Assembly: GCA_013001595.1 (NCBI GenBank)
Contig: JABDMH010000056.1
Coordinates: forward strand, 230,138-294,137
From: Saprospiraceae bacterium
Lineage (GTDB): Bacteria; Bacteroidota; Bacteroidia; Chitinophagales; Saprospiraceae
Length of the DNA: 64,000 bases
Reading direction: 5' to 3'
This document shows positions 1 through 9,246 of this stretch, piece after piece (positions within the stretch are counted from its first letter, which is position 1; each line of letters begins with the position of its first letter). The translations under genes were made by a program, and so were the position numbers. The notes below the pieces were generated by a model, which was not told where the DNA came from, made no database searches, and saw only the letters and a program-made list of their open reading frames with translations.

Positions 1-1
1 T

Positions 2-109
2 TCCAATGTACATAAAAGCGGAGTAGGTCCTTGGCATATCTACTACTCTTGGTGTAGAGATTCATCCCAGTTTTACAATAGGATTGCATGTATTGATTTA
101 CTATCTTGA
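2..109 (+). other. possible 3' end or broken piece of an upstream gene
   Basis: The frame starting at base 2 is open from the window edge and reads like real protein (GPWHIYYSWCRD, then YNRIAC...DLLS) up to a TGA at 107-109. The same frame continues open afterwards with ELHQQTSEDG, so a TGG to TGA change would give DLLSWELHQQ, which resembles the SKDLxxWE strands of five-bladed beta-propeller glycosidases. Whether this is a true C-terminus, a nonsense-broken gene or chance cannot be settled because the beginning is outside the window. Family assignment is a guess. Confidence 0.25.
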
Positions 110-290
110 GAATTACACCAGCAAACTTCAGAAGATGGCTTTATTACAATTTCCGATTGTAACGGAATATTCAGGAGTATTGGAAAGTTATTACGTGCAG
201 ATAGCATTCAAGCGATGTCTGACACACAGTGCAGATGCAAGCAAAAGCGGATATATCCTATTGATCCAAAGTTTATGTTATCTGAAATCA

Positions 291-1448
291 ATGCTAGCAT
301 TTTCGATTGTCATGGTGATTATCTTGAGTACAATCTCTTGTACAGAAACACCCAGAAATCAGGCTGCACCAAGCCAAAGCTCCAAAGAATTGCGCTTTGA
401 GCATCAGGTCATAGACTCATTGACAGTTAGGGATCCCTGGGCCAAGATGTTTGCCGATGTAAATAGTGATGGAGCTGTTGACATCATCGTAGGAGGTAGA
501 AACGGGCCGCTGGTCTGGTACCGAAATCCTGACTGGACAAGCTTCGAGATATCTCCCGGTGGCTACGACACAGTCGATGGTGAATCAGGAGATGTGGATG
601 GCGATGGCGATATGGATGTTGTCATGGGAGGTTTATATTGGTATGAAAATCCCGGAGGATTGACGGATTCGCCCAAGCAACCATGGGAAGCGCATTTAAT
701 TGCCAATCATCCTACACACGATGTCGAATTGGCGGACATTAATACGGACGGGACATTGGATGTAATTACCAGAAACCAGTCAGAATTTGGAACGAAGAAG
801 GGAAATACGATCCATTGTTGGATGAATTTGGGAGGTGATCGTTGGGAAGAAAAGATCCTAAATTGCGATCATGGAGAAGGGCTGAGAGTGGGAGATTTGG
901 ATGGAGATAATGAAATCGATATCGTTGGTACTGGTTTTTGGTTTGAAAACATGCCCGATGAGGACTGGGCAAGACATACCATCACAAAATGGCATTCAAG
1001 TGCAAATCTGGCATTGGGGGATTTCAATGGCGATCAAAAGATGGATGTAGTCTTGACACCATCGGAACTAGCTGGCCAATTTTACAAGCTATCTTGGTTC
1101 GAGCAGCCGGATCAGATTAGGGGCAAATGGAAAGAACATGTATTGGTTGATTCTATTGAGTGCGTTATTCATGGAGTGCAAGTAGCAGACTTCAACCTCG
1201 ATGGAGTTATAGACATTGCCTATTCGGAGATGCACCAGGGAGAAGGTTTGGATGAAGTGGTCGTTATGATTAACCAACAAGAGGGAAGAAATTGGCAAAA
1301 GACGGTATTATCTAGTAAGGGTTCACACAGCATTGAAGTGGTTGACATCAATGCGGATGGATTGCCTGATGTTTTCGGTGCAAACTGGAGTGGAGATTAC
1401 CAGCCCATCGAAGTTTGGCTTTCGGCGCTCATTGATCCAGTTCAATAG
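291..1448 (+). CDS. FG-GAP/VCBS-repeat lipoprotein
   Basis: A predicted surface or periplasmic lipoprotein of about 385 residues. The ATG at 291 is chosen because it opens a short hydrophobic segment ending in the lipobox LSTISC; the longer open frame back to a TTG at 84 has no signal-like start. The body consists of FG-GAP/VCBS beta-propeller blades with calcium-loop motifs such as DVNSDGAVD, DVDGDGDMD, DLDGDNEID, DFNGDQKMD and DINADGLPD. Such propellers act as binding or scaffold domains; no catalytic residues are visible. It stands at the head of the carbohydrate locus and resembles the C-terminal half of the lipoprotein at 28877-31036. The exact ligand is unknown. Confidence 0.8.
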   Translation: MLAFSIVMVIILSTISCTETPRNQAAPSQSSKELRFEHQVIDSLTVRDPWAKMFADVNSDGAVDIIVGGRNGPLVWYRNPDWTSFEISPGGYDTVDGESGDVDGDGDMDVVMGGLYWYENPGGLTDSPKQPWEAHLIANHPTHDVELADINTDGTLDVITRNQSEFGTKKGNTIHCWMNLGGDRWEEKILNCDHGEGLRVGDLDGDNEIDIVGTGFWFENMPDEDWARHTITKWHSSANLALGDFNGDQKMDVVLTPSELAGQFYKLSWFEQPDQIRGKWKEHVLVDSIECVIHGVQVADFNLDGVIDIAYSEMHQGEGLDEVVVMINQQEGRNWQKTVLSSKGSHSIEVVDINADGLPDVFGANWSGDYQPIEVWLSALIDPVQ

Positions 1449-1539
1449 TTGATGAAACTCAGGAGCGAATACGGGTGCACTTTGTTTAGTTGGGTTGTAT
1501 TGTTATTCATCCAGCTACCTAAATAATGATCTAATAAGT

Positions 1540-2199
1540 ATGGAAGCAAAACAACGGATATTATCTGAACGTTTGGAGCGCTGCTATTCAGGTGCGGTTT
1601 ATGATGTGTTGCGTGCAATGGGATATCCTAATCAGGTCCTACCTCATCATATTGGTCCCCTGCAATTGGACCAGAAATTGGCGGGCCCAGTATATACAGT
1701 GAGTGGTCGATATGATGTCCAGTTTGATCCGCACGAGACGTTGCTCAGCTGGACTGCTTTTCTGTCAAAAGCCCCCAGTGATACTGTGGTCATTTGCCAA
1801 CCCAATGATCGTACATTGTCGCATATGGGTGAGCTGTCTGCTGAAACGCTACAGGGAAAGGGTGTAAGAGGGTATATTGTAGATGGAGGATGCCGAGACT
1901 CGGCGTTCATCCGGGAGATTGGTTTTAAAGTGTTTTGTAGCTACCTAACACCAGTGGATATTGTGGGGCGATGGAAAGCTCAGGATTTGGGCGCACCCAT
2001 CACCATCGGGGATGTCAAAATTGCAACGGAAGATTATGTAATGGCAGATCACGACGGAATTGTAATCATTCCGCAGTCGATTGCCGAAGATGTAGTGATT
2101 CAGACAGAGGAGGTTTTGAAAACTGAGAGCTTGGTCCGCAAGGCTATTCTTGCAGGTATGGACCCTCAAGAGGCCTATTTAAAATATGGAAAATTCTAA
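1540..2199 (+). CDS. RraA-like aldolase/decarboxylase family protein
   Basis: A cytoplasmic protein of 219 residues in the RraA/HMG-aldolase fold. Family hallmarks are the GEL motif near residue 97 and DGGCRD near 115-120, where Arg119 and Asp120 correspond to the substrate- and metal-binding pair of class II pyruvate aldolases such as 4-hydroxy-4-methyl-2-oxoglutarate aldolase. Many relatives are misnamed RNase E inhibitors or demethylmenaquinone methyltransferases. The start is the ATG at 1540 (MEAKQRIL); the preceding TTG extension is not helix-like. It overlaps the next gene by 14 bases, so it is translated with the UxaA-type dehydratase pair. I infer that it cleaves a 2-keto-3-deoxy sugar acid to pyruvate and an aldehyde; the substrate is not shown by sequence. 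Confidence 0.8.
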   Translation: MEAKQRILSERLERCYSGAVYDVLRAMGYPNQVLPHHIGPLQLDQKLAGPVYTVSGRYDVQFDPHETLLSWTAFLSKAPSDTVVICQPNDRTLSHMGELSAETLQGKGVRGYIVDGGCRDSAFIREIGFKVFCSYLTPVDIVGRWKAQDLGAPITIGDVKIATEDYVMADHDGIVIIPQSIAEDVVIQTEEVLKTESLVRKAILAGMDPQEAYLKYGKF

Positions 2200-2494
2200 G
2201 TTGTTCATTCAATTGGATGAGTCAGATAATGTACTGTTAGCCACTCAATCACTTGCGGCAGGTACATTGCTACATATTGCTGGCCAAGAAATTAAATTAG
2301 AGAAAGACCTTGGATTAGGGTTTAAAATTGCGAGCTGTAACATCATGAGAGGTGAGAAAATCATTAAGTGTGGAGTTTCGATCGGATCTGCCACGAGCAA
2401 TATTTCCATAGGTGAGTTGATCCACCTGCATAACCTGCAGAGTGATTATGTGCCCACCTATACGATCCAAAATCAAAGGCAATATGGAAAGTAG
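2186..2494 (+). CDS. UxaA-family dehydratase, small SAF-domain subunit
   Basis: A 102-residue protein equal to the N-terminal SAF domain of altronate/galactarate dehydratases (LATQSLAAGTLL, GFKIASCNIMRGEKIIKCG, IGSATSNISIGELIHLHN). In E. coli UxaA this domain is fused to the catalytic part; here it is a separate gene, overlapping the RraA-like gene upstream (14 bases) and the large subunit downstream (11 bases). Split pairs of this kind occur in other bacteria, including the fucose locus of Campylobacter jejuni from what I recall. It probably binds the substrate carboxylate as part of a two-subunit sugar-acid dehydratase. Confidence 0.8.
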   Translation: MENSKLFIQLDESDNVLLATQSLAAGTLLHIAGQEIKLEKDLGLGFKIASCNIMRGEKIIKCGVSIGSATSNISIGELIHLHNLQSDYVPTYTIQNQRQYGK

Positions 2495-3698
2495 TGAGTG
2501 GCTTGGTTATTCACGTTCCGATGGAAGGAAAGGAATTCGCAATGTAGTATTGGTGGCCTATCTGGTGGAATGTGCCCATCATGTAAGTACCAAAATAGCA
2601 AGAGTCTTTGATGATCGGGATGTTCAAGTGATTGGCTTCGGGGGCTGTTATCCGAACACTCATGCAGACAAGGTCATGGGGCAACTCTGTACCCATCCCA
2701 ATGTCGGAGCCGTTTTATTGGTCTCGCTGGGATGTGAAAGTTTTGATCGTTTTGGATTGGCTGAGCGGATTCAAGAAAGCGGTCGATCCGTGTCAACTGT
2801 AGTAATTCAAGAGATTGGAGGGACAAGAAAAGCCATAGAGAAAGGCCAGAGCTGGGTGCAGGGAGCGCTTTCAGATCTGAAAAGTACCCTCAGAACTAAG
2901 ATGTCCATGAAAGATCTTATCGTTGGTACGATTTGTGGTGGATCAGATGCCACTAGTGGGATAAGTGCCAATCCAGCAGTCGGTCGGGTTTTTGATTACC
3001 TGGTTGCCTTAGGTGCAACCGCAATATTTGAAGAAACTGGAGAGATGATTGGTTTTGAAGATCATCTTGCAGAGAGAGCGAAAACTCCAGCACTGGCAGC
3101 AGAATTGAGCGATTGTATTGGAAAAGCGGCCAACTATTACGCGACAATGGGTCATGCAAGTTTTGCTCCTGGGAATGCCGATGGAGGCCTAACTACCATG
3201 GAAGAAAAGTCGCTTGGGGCTTATAGTAAAAGTGGTAAATCAAAGATTTCGGGATTATTGAAACCTGGCGACGTCCCTAAGCATAATGGATTATATCTGC
3301 TTGATGTGGTGCCAGATGGCGAACCCCGTTTTGGTTTTCCCAACATCAATGACAATGCTGAGATTTCAGAATTAATGGCCTGCGGGTCTCATATTATTCT
3401 CTTTACAACTGGTAGAGGATCTGTGGTAGGTTCCCCAATAGCTCCAGTTATGAAAATCTGTGCAAATCCAGAAACCTATCACCGCATGGCCGAAGACATG
3501 GATGTAAATGCTGGAAAAATCATCACTGGTGCATCTTCCATTGATGAGGTTGCAGCGGAAATCCTGCATAAGATGGTGGACACCGCAGCAGGTCGTCCCA
3601 CTGCATCAGAGCTTTTGGGCCATCAGGAGTTTGTATTATTGTACAAGTCCTTTGAGCCCGCATTGTGTGATGAAGCTTCGAGGGAAGGTGATGCATGA
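2484..3698 (+). CDS. UxaA-family dehydratase, large catalytic subunit
   Basis: A 404-residue protein matching the C-terminal domain of altronate/galactarate dehydratases. Visible family motifs are GYSRSDGRKGIRN at the start, GFGGCYPN, LVSLGCESF, CGGSDATSGISANPAVG, GGLTTMEEKSLGAYSKSG and FTTGRGSVVGSPIAPVMK. The conserved cysteines and acidic residues fit the iron-dependent dehydration of sugar acids to 2-keto-3-deoxy acids. The ATG at 2484 is used because the family begins at MESSEWLGYSR and it overlaps the small-subunit stop, indicating coupled translation. Altronate, fuconate and related acids are all possible substrates; nearby L-fuconate dehydratase and fucosidase make a deoxy-sugar acid attractive. 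Confidence 0.85.
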   Translation: MESSEWLGYSRSDGRKGIRNVVLVAYLVECAHHVSTKIARVFDDRDVQVIGFGGCYPNTHADKVMGQLCTHPNVGAVLLVSLGCESFDRFGLAERIQESGRSVSTVVIQEIGGTRKAIEKGQSWVQGALSDLKSTLRTKMSMKDLIVGTICGGSDATSGISANPAVGRVFDYLVALGATAIFEETGEMIGFEDHLAERAKTPALAAELSDCIGKAANYYATMGHASFAPGNADGGLTTMEEKSLGAYSKSGKSKISGLLKPGDVPKHNGLYLLDVVPDGEPRFGFPNINDNAEISELMACGSHIILFTTGRGSVVGSPIAPVMKICANPETYHRMAEDMDVNAGKIITGASSIDEVAAEILHKMVDTAAGRPTASELLGHQEFVLLYKSFEPALCDEASREGDA

Positions 3699-3799
3699 AG
3701 AAAAAGTCTTCACAAAAAATATTATATCACATCGCAATGGGGAAGAGAGCATTGGCGAAATCTTCATCAAGAGTTTTCGGAATAGGTGCTGAAATTTAG
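3695..3799 (+). CDS. possible 34-residue basic ORF
   Basis: An ATG overlapping the dehydratase stop (ATGA) opens a short, lysine- and serine-rich frame, MKKKSSQKILYHIAMGKRAL and onward, ending at TAG 3797-3799. The ATGA junction is the only support; no family is recognised and another frame over the same bases is equally open. It may be chance. Confidence 0.15.
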   Translation: MKKKSSQKILYHIAMGKRALAKSSSRVFGIGAEI

Positions 3800-3863
3800 A
3801 CGGCTGTCCGGCAGATGAATATGGGATGCTCAATAGGGTAATAGGGATAAAACAAAGAGATAC

Positions 3864-6791
3864 ATGATTGATTCGGTGAGAATAATGCTATTGGCCATCC
3901 TCCTGCTACCAATTTGCACCGCTGTGGGGCAACCCTGGAAGGAAAGAATTAAGACATTGCCGCTAGCTGAGAAGCAATACATTGACGGAATAAGGGATGA
4001 TTGGCTGATCCAGATCCCTGAGACACCAACGGCGGTTTTCAGAAATGAGGCGATGAATGAGATTACTTTATCCAACGGAATCATCTCTCGGACTTTTCGG
4101 CTTTTCCCGAATGCAGCAACAACAAGTTTAAAGGTATTGCAGACTCAAAAGGAACACATCAGAGCTGTCAAACCAGAAGCGGTTATTTCTGTCGATGGAA
4201 TGCGCTTGGATATTGGTGGTTTAGTAGGCCAATCCAATCTGGCTTTTTTATATCCCGATTGGCTGGATAATCTAACGTCAGACCCTTTGGCATTCGAGTT
4301 TTATGATTTTAAAGTGGGCATCCCTGATCGGCGAATGGAATGGAAACAGGTGCGCCATCATGCTCCAATGGCCGATTGGCCAGCCCCGGGAATTAGATTG
4401 CAAATGGACTATCGTCTTGGGGATATACATCCTGAGGACGTGCTCACGATTTCGGAAGAGAGCAGTATGGGTAGAAAAGTGATCTATTTGGACGATTTTT
4501 CCCAATTGTCTCGAGAGTGGACCGTGCACTCCAGCAGTTCCCATGAGCGCAGCTCTTTCGTGAATGAAGGTAAGCCGGGAGAAATCTACACACCCAACAA
4601 TACAGCTGTTTTCGCAGAATATTCCCTACCATCAGGTACCGGTTTAGTAGAAACCTCATTGGATGTGGGGACAGACAAAAGTGGATTGTGGGGTCCTGGA
4701 ATCGCCCTGCTTTGGCAAGATCGCAGCGTTAAATTTAACCTGAGGCCAGGCAATGAAGCAGGTACTCCAAACACCGGAGCTTGGCGGTTCATAGTTTTTG
4801 ATGGTCAAAAAGAAAATACGCGGGCAGGTGGGAAAGATAATGTTGACTTTAATGGGTCATGGTTGTTGAGAATTCGCATAGACGGGCAGTTTATTCATTG
4901 TGAAGCGAAACCTAAAGACGGCAAATGGAAGACTTATCAATCCATCGACAATGGCCAACTTGTATCCGACCCTCAAGCTGTTCGAGTGGGTAAATTGGGA
5001 GCGGCCGCAGCGGGTGTTGATCACGAATATCCTGGAGAGATGATTCGTATGAAAATTAATTCTTTTGCAGCTTATTCAAATGTGGACGAAAATGAAATAT
5101 TACGCATAGGCTCAAAATTGGAGGCCCTGAAGAACATTAAAATATCGGTTAATTATGAACTCTACGACCATGTTCCAGTGATGTCAAAATGGCTAACCCT
5201 AAAAAATGGTTCCTCCCGGGATATTAAAGTGGATCAAATTATTTCAGAATATTTAGGTATTGCCGATCACAATCCCTACGGTGGCTATCGGGGGCGAGAT
5301 GACCTGAAAGTTAAGCCAAATATTCATTTTGAAACTGACTACGCCTTTTCGGGTATGAAAAGTCAGGTGGCTAATGGTCAAGCAGTACACTGGGGTACCG
5401 ATCAAGCGTATGTCACTCAAATTTCTTGGGTCCAAGATATTCTAAATACCATGCGCATTTATCCACTGCACGGATATCACATAGGTGTGCAAAGCGGAGA
5501 TTCGCTGGAATCTATAAGGACTTTTATCCTTCCTTTTGATTCCTTTGACAAAGAGAGAAATGGACTAGCGATTCGAAGGATGTATCGAACAATCGCTCCA
5601 TGGATTACCGAAAACCCATTGATGTTTCATACGACACGATCCAATTGGGAGGAGTATACCAATGCGGTAGACCAGGCGGCCCAAATAGGATATGAAATGG
5701 TCAATTTTTCTTTTGGAAGCGGATTTAACGCCGAAGATGATTCTGAAGAGAACTATGAGGAAATGAAGAAGTATGCTGCCTACGCAGAATCTAGAGGCAT
5801 AAAAATTGGAACCTATTCATTGCTGGCATCACGGAGAATTGATGATGAAACCGATGTGGTTAATCCCAAGACCGAAAAACCTGGTGGGTTTTCAACTTTT
5901 GGCAATTCTCCATGCTTGGCTAGCAGTTGGGGGAAACAATATTTTGCCAAAATGTACAAGTTGTTTCGAGAAACTGGATTCATGACTTTTACGCATGATG
6001 GAAGTTATCCAGGCGATGTTTGTGCTTCTTCTTCCCATCCAGGTCATGATGGACTAGGGGATTCTCAGTACCAACAATGGAAAATTATATCAGACTTTTA
6101 TAAGTGGTGTAAGGGGCAAGGTGTTTACTTGCGCATTCCCGATTTTTACTTTCTAAATGGAGGAAACCAATGTGGGATTGGATACCGGGAGAACAATTGG
6201 TCACTACCTCGAAGGCACCAACTGATTCATACGCGGCAAAATATTTTCGATGGAACTTGGGAAAGTACGCCATCTATGCGTTGGAGTTTTATTCCCTTGG
6301 CACAATATCATGGTGGTGGATCGGCTGCAACCATAGAACCGTTACATCAGCACCTTGATCACTATGAGATGATGTTGGTCAGCAATTTGGGTATGGGCAT
6401 TCAGTCTGCCTTGCGCGGGCCTCGACTTTACGATACGGAAGAAACCAAGGGTATGGTGACAGAGGTTGTGAGCTGGTTTAAAAAATATCGAACTATTCTT
6501 GAAAGTGACATACTACATTTGCGACGGGCCGATGGCAGAGATGTGGATTACATGCTTCATGTCAACCCTCAATTGAGAGAAAAGGGCCTATTGTTGGTTT
6601 TTAATCCAACCGATCGATTAATCCGAAAGAAAATAAGCGTTCCCCTATACTATACTGGTTTATCTACACATGCGAATGTCCGAGAGAAAGAAGGTCCGTT
6701 AACTCGATTAAAACTTGACCGGAAATTTGAGGTAGAGCTAGAAATAGCTGTTGAGCCCAATTGGTACAATTGGTATGTTTTTGAAAATTAG
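3864..6791 (+). CDS. large exported glycosidase-like protein (unclassified)
   Basis: A 975-residue protein with a signal peptide (hydrophobic to about residue 20, cleaving near TAVGQ). Residues 60-200 and 420-560 form beta-rich regions like the N-terminal sandwich of GH27/GH36-type enzymes. Residues about 215-410 hold an inserted concanavalin/LamG-like domain, starting near DDFSQLSREW. Residues about 590-870 look like a TIM barrel (TTRSNWEEYTNAV, YEMVNFSFGSGF, FTHDGSYPGDVC), where the Asp of THDGSYPGD is a candidate nucleophile. The C-terminal 90 residues resemble a beta domain. No close named family is recognised; an alpha-galactosidase-like or related clan activity is inferred. It sits between the dehydratase genes and the fucosidase-like gene on the same strand. 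Confidence 0.7.
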   Translation: MIDSVRIMLLAILLLPICTAVGQPWKERIKTLPLAEKQYIDGIRDDWLIQIPETPTAVFRNEAMNEITLSNGIISRTFRLFPNAATTSLKVLQTQKEHIRAVKPEAVISVDGMRLDIGGLVGQSNLAFLYPDWLDNLTSDPLAFEFYDFKVGIPDRRMEWKQVRHHAPMADWPAPGIRLQMDYRLGDIHPEDVLTISEESSMGRKVIYLDDFSQLSREWTVHSSSSHERSSFVNEGKPGEIYTPNNTAVFAEYSLPSGTGLVETSLDVGTDKSGLWGPGIALLWQDRSVKFNLRPGNEAGTPNTGAWRFIVFDGQKENTRAGGKDNVDFNGSWLLRIRIDGQFIHCEAKPKDGKWKTYQSIDNGQLVSDPQAVRVGKLGAAAAGVDHEYPGEMIRMKINSFAAYSNVDENEILRIGSKLEALKNIKISVNYELYDHVPVMSKWLTLKNGSSRDIKVDQIISEYLGIADHNPYGGYRGRDDLKVKPNIHFETDYAFSGMKSQVANGQAVHWGTDQAYVTQISWVQDILNTMRIYPLHGYHIGVQSGDSLESIRTFILPFDSFDKERNGLAIRRMYRTIAPWITENPLMFHTTRSNWEEYTNAVDQAAQIGYEMVNFSFGSGFNAEDDSEENYEEMKKYAAYAESRGIKIGTYSLLASRRIDDETDVVNPKTEKPGGFSTFGNSPCLASSWGKQYFAKMYKLFRETGFMTFTHDGSYPGDVCASSSHPGHDGLGDSQYQQWKIISDFYKWCKGQGVYLRIPDFYFLNGGNQCGIGYRENNWSLPRRHQLIHTRQNIFDGTWESTPSMRWSFIPLAQYHGGGSAATIEPLHQHLDHYEMMLVSNLGMGIQSALRGPRLYDTEETKGMVTEVVSWFKKYRTILESDILHLRRADGRDVDYMLHVNPQLREKGLLLVFNPTDRLIRKKISVPLYYTGLSTHANVREKEGPLTRLKLDRKFEVELEIAVEPNWYNWYVFEN

Positions 6792-6948
6792 CTACATGAG
6801 CTTTTATCGAAAACCAATAAATTGATTTGGTGTGGATCTGTAGCAGTAGATTTGATTTTATCAAAACGATAAAGTCTCCGTGTTTCAACATTTTAAATTT
6901 AGGAAATATCTCGTCCCCTTTTTTTCTGGCAAATTAATTTTTTGATGT

Positions 6949-9237
6949 ATGAGGTCTTTATTGGCTGTTTTCTTATTGCTGCAGTTTTTTGCAATTGCAA
7001 CAGGGCAAGACCAAAGGGTTTTTCCTGGACATGATTTAGTTTTTCAGGACCTGGCATCCACATGGGATGAGGCAGTCCCATTAGGCAATGGGGTAATCGG
7101 AAACCTGGTGTGGCTGAAGAATGATCGCCTCCGCTTTTCATTGGATCGATCAGACCTTTGGGATCTTCGACCCATGGAGAATATTGATTTCGATGAGTGG
7201 ACTTTTCAGGATGTATTTGAGCATTGGCAAAGGGATGAATACGAAGTGGTACAGGAGGTGTTTGACGTCCCTTACAATCAATTGCCAGCGCCTTCAAAGA
7301 TTCCTGCCGGTGCACTGGAATTTGATGTCGCCGATTTGGGGAAAGTGAAGACGGTTACATTAAACTTAGAAGATGCCATTTGCACCGTCGAGTGGGAGAC
7401 CGGTACGATCCTACGAACATTTGTGCATGCCGAGAAGCCAATGGGTTGGTATCAGTTTAGTGGCCTGTCTGAGCCCATCGACATCACCTTACAATCACCT
7501 GCATATGATAGACCTAATGAAGATGGCTACACCAGTCAATCTCGGAATGATCTCAATCAATTGGGCTATCAGCAAGGTGAAATTGTTGAGGGTGTAAATA
7601 CACTCACGTATAATCAACAAGGCTATGGTGCATTTTCATATCAAATTCATACCTCATGGGAAGAGGGAGAAAACGAATTGGTAGGTTGTTGGTCCATTTC
7701 TTCGGCAAATGAAGGATGGAAATCCAGCCCTTCGGCGGAAGAAGTAGTCGCTCAGGTCAGGATGAGTGATGTAGCATCCTCATTGAAAAAACACACTGCG
7801 TGGTGGCACCAGTATTGGCAACAATCTTCGATCCGGATTCCTGATTCACTTCTGCAGCGACAATACTATTTGGAGATGTATAAATTCGGTGCAGTGGCCA
7901 GGCCGGATGCGCCACCCATCTCCCTACAGGCCGTTTGGACAGCTGATCATGGAAAGTTACCGCCCTGGAAAGGTGACTTCCACCATGATTTAAATACACA
8001 ACTAAGTTATTGGCCCTCTTACGCTGGAAATCATCTGGACCTAGAACTGGGTTTTATCGATTGGCTGTGGAAACATCGTTCTACTTTCAAAAAATACACG
8101 CGCGATTATTTTCGGGTCGATGGATTAAATGTTCCAGGCGTGACCACGTTGGCTGGGGAACCAATGGGGGGCTGGATTCAATATTCTCTCGGTCAATCAG
8201 TTGGAGCGTGGCTATCTCATCATTTTTATTTGCATTGGCAATTTTCTCAGGATCGAACCTTTCTGAGGGAAAGGGCTTATCCTTGGTTGAAGGAGGTGTC
8301 GATCTTTTGCCAAGAAGTTGCAGTGGTCGAAGATGGCAAGCGTTCATTGAGGATGAGTTCAAGTCCGGAGATCTACAATAATTCACGAGAAGCCTGGTTT
8401 GCGGAAACTACAAACTATGATTTGGCGCTCATTCGGTGGAATCTGGAGAAGACCATCGAGTTAGCTCAGGAATTAGGTCTAGATGCTGAAGCAGAAAAAT
8501 GGCAAAGACATCTCTTAGAATGGCCTGAATTGACTATTGATTCATCGACGGGGCTGATGTTTGCACCTGGATTTCCTTACAATGAATCACATCGTCATTT
8601 TTCTCATTTGATGGCTTACCATCCGCTCAACTCCATAGATTTTTCAAACGGCAGCCGAGATCAGAAGGTTATTCTAAATACATTGGATCAATTGGAGAAA
8701 ATTGGTCCTGACTACTGGACTGGATATTCATATAGTTGGCTGGGAAATCTATATGCCCGGGCTTTCAAAGGAGATAAAGCGGGAGAGGCATTGCGAACCT
8801 TTGCCAAGTGCTTCTGCTTGAAGAATTCATTTCATGCCAATGGAGATCAATGCAAGGCTGGTTATTCTACCATGACCTACCGACCTTTTACGCTAGAGGG
8901 CAATTTTGCCTTTGCTGCTGCAGTGCAAGAGATGTTGATTCAAAGTCATACAGGTATAATTCAGCTATTTCCAGCCATACCTCCAGACTGGAAAGAGGTC
9001 AATTTCCAGCACCTGCGTGCTAGGGGTGCTTTCGTCATTTCTGCCACAAGGCAAGAAGGTTGGACCAAATCAGTCAGCATCCATGCTGAGAAAGGGGGCG
9101 ATTTACGTATTAGGAATCCATTTGGAAGTACGGGTCTGCAATGTTCGAAGGATTATACACTGGAGGAAGGAGGTGTGATCATCATTTCTACCCAACCTGG
9201 AGAACGAATACTCATGGAAGCTGCGAATTCGCGATAA
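6949..9237 (+). CDS. GH95-like alpha-L-fucosidase, exported
   Basis: A 762-residue enzyme with a signal peptide (MRSLLAVFLLLQFFAIATGQ). It carries the GH95 layout: an N-terminal beta domain with AVPLGNGVIGNLVW and RFSLDRSDLWD, and an (alpha/alpha)6 barrel with SLQAVWTADHGKLPPWKGD, HHDLNTQLSYWPSYAGNHLD and HRHFSHLMAYHPL. The C-terminal LFPAIPPDWKEV...LRARGAF motif is typical of the family. GH95 enzymes remove terminal alpha-L-fucose or galactose. The sequence diverges from standard GH95 in several motifs, so the sugar specificity is less certain than the fold. L-fuconate dehydratase starts 9 bases downstream, which strongly supports fucose release feeding oxidative fucose metabolism. Confidence 0.8.
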   Translation: MRSLLAVFLLLQFFAIATGQDQRVFPGHDLVFQDLASTWDEAVPLGNGVIGNLVWLKNDRLRFSLDRSDLWDLRPMENIDFDEWTFQDVFEHWQRDEYEVVQEVFDVPYNQLPAPSKIPAGALEFDVADLGKVKTVTLNLEDAICTVEWETGTILRTFVHAEKPMGWYQFSGLSEPIDITLQSPAYDRPNEDGYTSQSRNDLNQLGYQQGEIVEGVNTLTYNQQGYGAFSYQIHTSWEEGENELVGCWSISSANEGWKSSPSAEEVVAQVRMSDVASSLKKHTAWWHQYWQQSSIRIPDSLLQRQYYLEMYKFGAVARPDAPPISLQAVWTADHGKLPPWKGDFHHDLNTQLSYWPSYAGNHLDLELGFIDWLWKHRSTFKKYTRDYFRVDGLNVPGVTTLAGEPMGGWIQYSLGQSVGAWLSHHFYLHWQFSQDRTFLRERAYPWLKEVSIFCQEVAVVEDGKRSLRMSSSPEIYNNSREAWFAETTNYDLALIRWNLEKTIELAQELGLDAEAEKWQRHLLEWPELTIDSSTGLMFAPGFPYNESHRHFSHLMAYHPLNSIDFSNGSRDQKVILNTLDQLEKIGPDYWTGYSYSWLGNLYARAFKGDKAGEALRTFAKCFCLKNSFHANGDQCKAGYSTMTYRPFTLEGNFAFAAAVQEMLIQSHTGIIQLFPAIPPDWKEVNFQHLRARGAFVISATRQEGWTKSVSIHAEKGGDLRIRNPFGSTGLQCSKDYTLEEGGVIIISTQPGERILMEAANSR

Positions 9238-9246
9238 CACTGGAAC

